This document shows, piece by piece, positions 6,492-9,886 of a stretch of DNA of 9,886 nt. A program made the position numbers and the translations under genes. Source of the stretch: CAZFVY01 sp964522665 (GTDB lineage: Bacteria; Verrucomicrobiota; Verrucomicrobiia; Limisphaerales; CAZFVY01). The notes under the pieces are model-generated. The model was not told the DNA's origin. It saw only the letters and a list, made by a program, of their open reading frames with translations, and did not search any database. The stretch spans positions 1 to 9,886 of the forward strand of contig CAZFVY010000160.1 in the NCBI GenBank assembly GCA_964522665.1, written 5' to 3'. Numbering within the stretch: position 1 is the first letter of the stretch; each line of letters starts with the position of its first letter.

Positions 6492-7502
6492 ATGCAAAAA
6501 CTATTCATCGCGTTTTGTTTGTCCATCGTTCTGGCGAGTTCGGGTTGCAAACCCGCGGCGGATTCCGCGGCGCCAAAACCCGACGCGGGCGCCCAGAAAC
6601 AGATCACGGTCGCCGTCATGCCGAAAAGCAAGGGCAACGCCTATTTCATCTCGTGCCGCAAGGGAGTCGAGGCCGCCGCCAAGGAATTGGGCGTCAAACT
6701 TCTGTGGGACGGTCCGACTGACCCCGACCCCGCCAAGCAGAATGAAATCGTCGAGACGTGGATCACGCGCGGCGTCGATGTCATCGCCGTCGCCGTCGAG
6801 AATCGCGAGGGCATCTCGACCGCGCTGCGCAAGGCCCGCCAGAAAGGCATCAAAGTGGTCACGTGGGATTCCGACGCCGAGCCGGACGCGCGCGATTTTC
6901 TGATCAACCAAGCCACGCCGGAAGGCATCGGCAATACGCTGATGGATGAGTCCGCCAAGGTCCTGGGCGGCAAAGGCGAATTCGCCATTATCACCGCTTC
7001 GTTGACGGCCGCGAACATGAACGCCTGGCAGAAGTGCATCAAAGACCGCAATTTGGCCAAATACCCCGACATCAAACAAGCCGCGCTCCGTCCCTGCGAT
7101 GATCTCAAGGACAAGGCCTTCGCGGAGGCGACCTCGATCCTCAACGCCAATCCGAACGTCAGACTCCTCATGGCGATTTGTTCCCCCGCGGTCCCCGGGG
7201 CCGCCGAAGCCGTCAAACAACTCGGCCGCTCTGACGTCAAGGTTGTCGGCCTCGGCCTGCCGAATGACAACAAGCGTTACGTGCGCGAAGGGATTACGCC
7301 GGCCGTGATCCTTTGGAACACGGAAAACCTCGGCTACCTGACCGTTCAAGCCGCCGTCGCCGTGGTCAAGGGTGAGTTGAAGAGCGGCGCGACTCAATTC
7401 AAAGCCGGCCGCCTCGGCGATTTGGAAATCAAAGGCGACAACATCCTGTTGGGTCAGCCCTTCGTGTTCACGAAGGAAAACATCGAGCAATTCGATTTCT
7501 AA
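6492..7502 (+). CDS. rhaS: Rhamnose-type sugar-binding lipoprotein of the ABC transporter
   Basis: A 336-residue periplasmic binding protein (Peripla_BP_4 / ribose-binding-like fold) that should capture L-rhamnose and deliver it to the two permeases. The signal is MQKLFIAFCLSIVLASSGC, with Cys19 as the likely lipidated residue. A short Ala/Pro/Asp-rich tether follows. The mature domain starts ITVAVMPKSKGNAYF and contains landmarks I associate with the RhaS/AI-2-binding group: LWDGPTDPDPAKQNEIVE (71-88), TRGVDVIAVAVEN (92-104), VVTWDSDAEPDARDF (122-136), TASLTAANMNAW (168-179) and a C-terminal VFTKENIEQFDF. The gene follows the permeases after 110 bases with its own strong ribosome site. Position beside rhaA supports rhamnose over autoinducer-2 or ribose. 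The symbol follows Rhizobium usage and is unrelated to the E. coli RhaS activator. Confidence 0.93.
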   Translation: MQKLFIAFCLSIVLASSGCKPAADSAAPKPDAGAQKQITVAVMPKSKGNAYFISCRKGVEAAAKELGVKLLWDGPTDPDPAKQNEIVETWITRGVDVIAVAVENREGISTALRKARQKGIKVVTWDSDAEPDARDFLINQATPEGIGNTLMDESAKVLGGKGEFAIITASLTAANMNAWQKCIKDRNLAKYPDIKQAALRPCDDLKDKAFAEATSILNANPNVRLLMAICSPAVPGAAEAVKQLGRSDVKVVGLGLPNDNKRYVREGITPAVILWNTENLGYLTVQAAVAVVKGELKSGATQFKAGRLGDLEIKGDNILLGQPFVFTKENIEQFDF

Positions 7503-7537
7503 TTGGCGGCGACCTTGGAAGTGACTTTGAGTTGATC

Positions 7538-7559
7538 CTCGGCGCATCCTTTCGCCGAG
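7538..7559. terminator. Inverted repeat downstream of rhaS
   Basis: CTCGGCG (7538-7544) and CGCCGAG (7553-7559) form a perfect 7-bp stem with an 8-base loop, 36 bases after the rhaS stop. There is no T-tract after it on either strand, so a simple intrinsic terminator is not shown. It may act with the larger repeat at 7588-7619. Confidence 0.3.
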
Positions 7560-7587
7560 CGCGCAGGACGGACGCCACGGGTGGGAA

Positions 7588-7619
7588 GTTGCGCCGCTAC
7601 GCCGCGCTCACGGCGCAAC
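7588..7619. terminator. Larger inverted repeat between rhaS and the copper/haem protein gene
   Basis: GTTGCGCCG (7588-7596) and CGGCGCAAC (7611-7619) form a perfect 9-bp stem around a 14-base loop, in the middle of the 155-base gap between two converging genes. This is a good place for a bidirectional terminator. No clear T-run follows on either side, so termination could be weak, or the hairpin may mainly protect mRNA 3' ends. Confidence 0.4.
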
Positions 7620-7657
7620 GCGCATTCCTTACCGGCTTAATTCTCGCGCGCTTCGGA

Positions 7658-9724
7658 CTACTGAACGTAGTCGAAGAAACAGGCGAACATCTCCGACGAT
7701 GTTTGATCGCCCCAAGTGACGCGGGCGGTCGGGTCGGGGTTGTAGATGTTCTCCGGGGAATTATCGAAGGCGCCGCTCACCATCAAGCGAGCGCCCGCGG
7801 GAAGAATCTTCGGCTGCGCGAGCTGGTAGCCCGTCTGCCATTTAAAATTGTAGTCGGGAACGGACAGCAGGGTTTCCTGCGTGCCGTCGGGATACACCAC
7901 GTCGTAGCGGACATACTTGCCGCGCAAATGCATGTGCGGATTCAACCGCTCGAGCCGGATGGCGCTGGGCAACGTCCAATTTGCCACCACCTGCGATTCG
8001 GGGTCGCCGGGCGCGATGCTGAAGAAAATATTGTTGAGGCTGTCGTTGTGAAAGGCCTTCGGTGGCTTCGATTTCCAGTACCACAGCGCGAGCGTCGGCG
8101 TGTCGTTCGTCGCGACGCCATTGGGCGTGTAGTGCAGGTTAAAGGTGATCCAACTCGAGTTAGTCAGGTAATAGCCGCTGTCCGACGGATAAACGTAGGG
8201 CGCCTCACCCGGCACGTATCCCGCGAGGCTCGATTGATAGGTGGAGAATCCGGGCACGCCTTGATTTCCGACGCGTCCGCTCCAGACCAGGTAATGATGC
8301 ACCACTTGCGGTGCGGACGGCAGGACCACCGCCGCGCGCAGCCAAACGTTCGAGGTATTCGGCGTTTGCACGAAGATATACCGGTAAGCCTCGGTGCCGA
8401 CCGCCTTCACTTGCTGGAGGCCGGGAGAGACGATCGCGTCCGGCGGACCGAGGTCGGGCGGCCAAGCGCGATACGAAGGCGGCGGCGGCAAGTCCGCGAG
8501 CGGGTCGGGACCGTCGCCCCTCGGAGCGCCAGCGTCAATCCAGCGCAACAACGTCGCTTTCGCGGCCGCCGGCAACGCCAGACTGTTCGTAAACGTCCCG
8601 TAATCCGGATCGACGTGCCAGGGGGGCATCGTGTTCGAGAGCAACGCGTCCTTCATCGAAGGCGCCCACAGCGCGGCCACCAGATAATTGGTCAACGCAA
8701 ACGGCGCCACGTCACCGGGCCGATGACAGATCGCGCAATGATCGTGGAAAATCGGCGCCACGTCCTGGGCATAATTGGGTGTCCCGGCCGTTGACGCCGT
8801 CAGCGCCGGACCGCTCAAGGGCGTCCGCAGAAACGCGTACGACTGGTTTTGAATGACCCCATTTAACGCGGTGGTCAGATAGTTTGACTGGCCCGCGGCG
8901 CCCGACCCGTCGGGCAACTGGCCACGATACGCCACGGTGAACGCCGGCGGTTGCACCACCGCGATCTCCCCAGCGTGGCTGAGCCGTAACGCGCGCACTC
9001 CCAAGCCCTGCGGATCCGACAGGATCGTCGCGTTAATCCCCAAAGATTGCGCCAGCGCGGCAATATTGGTCCGGTCGGCGGTCGGATCGGATAAAAGCGC
9101 CCAGAATTGCACCGGACTAGCCGCATACGCTTGAGCCAAGGGTTGCAAAGCCGTAAGCCAAGCCCCCAGACCGCTCAACGAGTCGCCCGCGGCTAAAACT
9201 ACCACCGCGGAAAGATTGGTTGGATAGTACAACTCGTGGGCCTTCCCCTGCTGATCCAGCAAGAGGAAATTGTCCGCGAAATCAAATGCCGCATTCCCTT
9301 CCAACTCGCTCAAGCGATAGAACCGGCTGGGGGCGGAGGCGGCCGAGGCATCCAGCCAGTCGGATCCGGTGGAAAGCAAATTCAGCGTCAGCATCGTCTG
9401 CCAGCCGTTTGGATCGAGCGACGGGGACGAATCGACCCGCAACACCTGCCCCGCCGAGCCATGCAAAAACAGATGGGAATAACCGGACGCCGCATCACGC
9501 TGCAAACCGAGGGAAGCTGAAGATGAATCTTCTTTGGCAAAGCCACTCTTGGCCGGCAAACGCGCTCGGCGAACAAGGTCCGCCCGCGCCGCTGACACGA
9601 TGTCCGCGCGCCGGACGGTCGTACAGGAAGGATCGGCCAACTCGGTCTCCGGCGCGGCCGCGGCCAAGCGCCCGCCGATGCAAATGAACGCCAGCGCCAC
9701 CGTCAAGATTCTCAACCTCATCAT
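7658..9724 (-). CDS. Exported fusion: thioredoxin-like fold, cytochrome c, dicopper (PHM-like) monooxygenase
   Basis: A large periplasmic or secreted protein. I start it at ATG 9722-9724 (688 aa; 9719-9721 equally possible), giving a signal peptide MRLRILTVALAFIC... that ends in an Ala run; ATG 9758-9760 would add 12 residues ahead of it. Residues here count from that upstream ATG. Residues 93-150 resemble a verrucomicrobial secreted-protein module ending SRFYRL. Residues 155-285 look like a redoxin/AhpC fold but contain no cysteine. Residues 329-415 form a haem c domain with CAICH (342-346) and probable axial Met378 in MPPWH. Residues 450-700 resemble copper type II ascorbate-dependent monooxygenases: His488-His489, His543 (LHYTPNG), His609-x-His611 (HMHLRG) and Met691 match the two copper sites of peptidylglycine hydroxylase. 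The substrate is unknown. It could be an oxygen-using hydroxylase fed electrons by its own haem. Confidence 0.88.
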   Translation of the reverse strand: MMRLRILTVALAFICIGGRLAAAAPETELADPSCTTVRRADIVSAARADLVRRARLPAKSGFAKEDSSSASLGLQRDAASGYSHLFLHGSAGQVLRVDSSPSLDPNGWQTMLTLNLLSTGSDWLDASAASAPSRFYRLSELEGNAAFDFADNFLLLDQQGKAHELYYPTNLSAVVVLAAGDSLSGLGAWLTALQPLAQAYAASPVQFWALLSDPTADRTNIAALAQSLGINATILSDPQGLGVRALRLSHAGEIAVVQPPAFTVAYRGQLPDGSGAAGQSNYLTTALNGVIQNQSYAFLRTPLSGPALTASTAGTPNYAQDVAPIFHDHCAICHRPGDVAPFALTNYLVAALWAPSMKDALLSNTMPPWHVDPDYGTFTNSLALPAAAKATLLRWIDAGAPRGDGPDPLADLPPPPSYRAWPPDLGPPDAIVSPGLQQVKAVGTEAYRYIFVQTPNTSNVWLRAAVVLPSAPQVVHHYLVWSGRVGNQGVPGFSTYQSSLAGYVPGEAPYVYPSDSGYYLTNSSWITFNLHYTPNGVATNDTPTLALWYWKSKPPKAFHNDSLNNIFFSIAPGDPESQVVANWTLPSAIRLERLNPHMHLRGKYVRYDVVYPDGTQETLLSVPDYNFKWQTGYQLAQPKILPAGARLMVSGAFDNSPENIYNPDPTARVTWGDQTSSEMFACFFDYVQ

Positions 9725-9829
9725 ATAGAATACGCGTTTAAGCCTCGGCTGCCGATCCATTCCAAAGACGTCTCAGAAGCGCCCGCCGATTACGATACTC
9801 AAAATCGACGGAAACAAAAGGAGATTCAT
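9725..9829 (-). promoter_or_regulatory. Presumed 5' leader of the copper/haem protein gene
   Basis: This stretch lies upstream of the minus-strand start at 9724. It is more AT-rich than the surrounding genes. I could not pick out a convincing -35/-10 pair or a Shine-Dalgarno before either ATG. If the preceding minus-strand frame ends at 9830, the promoter should be here. Confidence 0.25.
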
Positions 9830-9886
9830 TCAAGCTAAACCGAGCAGCTGGTCCCGGCCGTCGAGCCCACTCGATGGGTCGGTGAC
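9830..9886 (-). CDS. Possible 3' end of an upstream minus-strand gene (partial)
   Basis: A minus-strand frame enters from the right edge and runs 18 codons (ending RDQLLGLA) to TGA at 9830-9832. Its third positions are about 72 percent GC, like the neighbouring genes. A competing minus frame stays open for 48 codons to TAA at 9738-9740, 13 bases before the next start, but its third positions are only about 46 percent GC. Neither tail is recognisable. The choice needs the sequence beyond the window. Confidence 0.2.
   Translation of the reverse strand, partial: VTDPSSGLDGRDQLLGLA

Noticed and set aside
6501..7547. 348-codon minus-strand open frame opposite rhaS
   Set aside because: The plus strand is an unmistakable sugar-binding lipoprotein with a good ribosome site; the antisense product has no recognisable motif.
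7532..8794. 420-codon plus-strand open frame opposite the copper/haem protein gene
   Set aside because: The translation is Arg/Val/Gly-rich with no family resemblance, while the minus strand has signal peptide, haem and copper motifs in order. Long antisense frames are common in GC-rich genes.
288..9886. CRISPR arrays, insertion sequences, tRNA or rRNA genes
   Set aside because: No regularly spaced repeats, transposase motifs with terminal repeats, or cloverleaf-like sequences were seen in the gaps between genes.

Overview
The window is GC-rich bacterial DNA, most likely from a member of the Verrucomicrobiota. Two things support this: a three-domain secreted protein (thioredoxin fold, cytochrome c, copper monooxygenase) of a type frequent in Verrucomicrobia, Planctomycetes and Acidobacteria, and an N-terminal module in that protein ending in the 'RFYRL' style common in verrucomicrobial secreted proteins. 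The assignment is inference from composition and family memory, not from a marker gene.

Layout. Bases 1-344 hold no supported gene. At 345-713 (+) is a stand-alone CheY-like receiver protein. Converging on it from the right are a proline-rich lipoprotein with WXXGXW repeats (986-1408, minus) and, just downstream of it, a hidden frame (755-979, minus). That frame encodes a two-helix membrane protein but has no ATG of its own; the nearest ATG (961-963) lies in a neighbouring frame. An 18-base perfect palindrome at 712-729 separates the two converging units.

The centre (1567-7502, +) is an L-rhamnose uptake and isomerisation cassette: L-rhamnose isomerase (rhaA), then a double-NBD sugar ABC ATPase (rhaT), two permeases (rhaP, rhaQ) and a periplasmic binding lipoprotein (rhaS). 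The ATPase and the two permeases are tightly packed (one 7-base overlap, one 4-base gap). The binding protein follows after 110 bases with its own good ribosome site. Together they would bring rhamnose across the inner membrane and convert it to rhamnulose. The kinase, aldolase and regulator needed to complete and control the pathway are not in the window.

The right-hand quarter (7658-9724, minus) is one large exported protein. It combines a thioredoxin-like domain without cysteines, a CxxCH haem c domain, and a C-terminal domain carrying all six residues that would bind the two coppers of a peptidylglycine-hydroxylase-type monooxygenase. It converges on rhaS, with two inverted repeats between them. 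The last ~125 bases may contain the end of another minus-strand gene.

The best candidates for something new are the hidden small membrane ORF at 755-979 and the redox architecture of the 7658-9724 protein. The rhamnose cassette is conventional.
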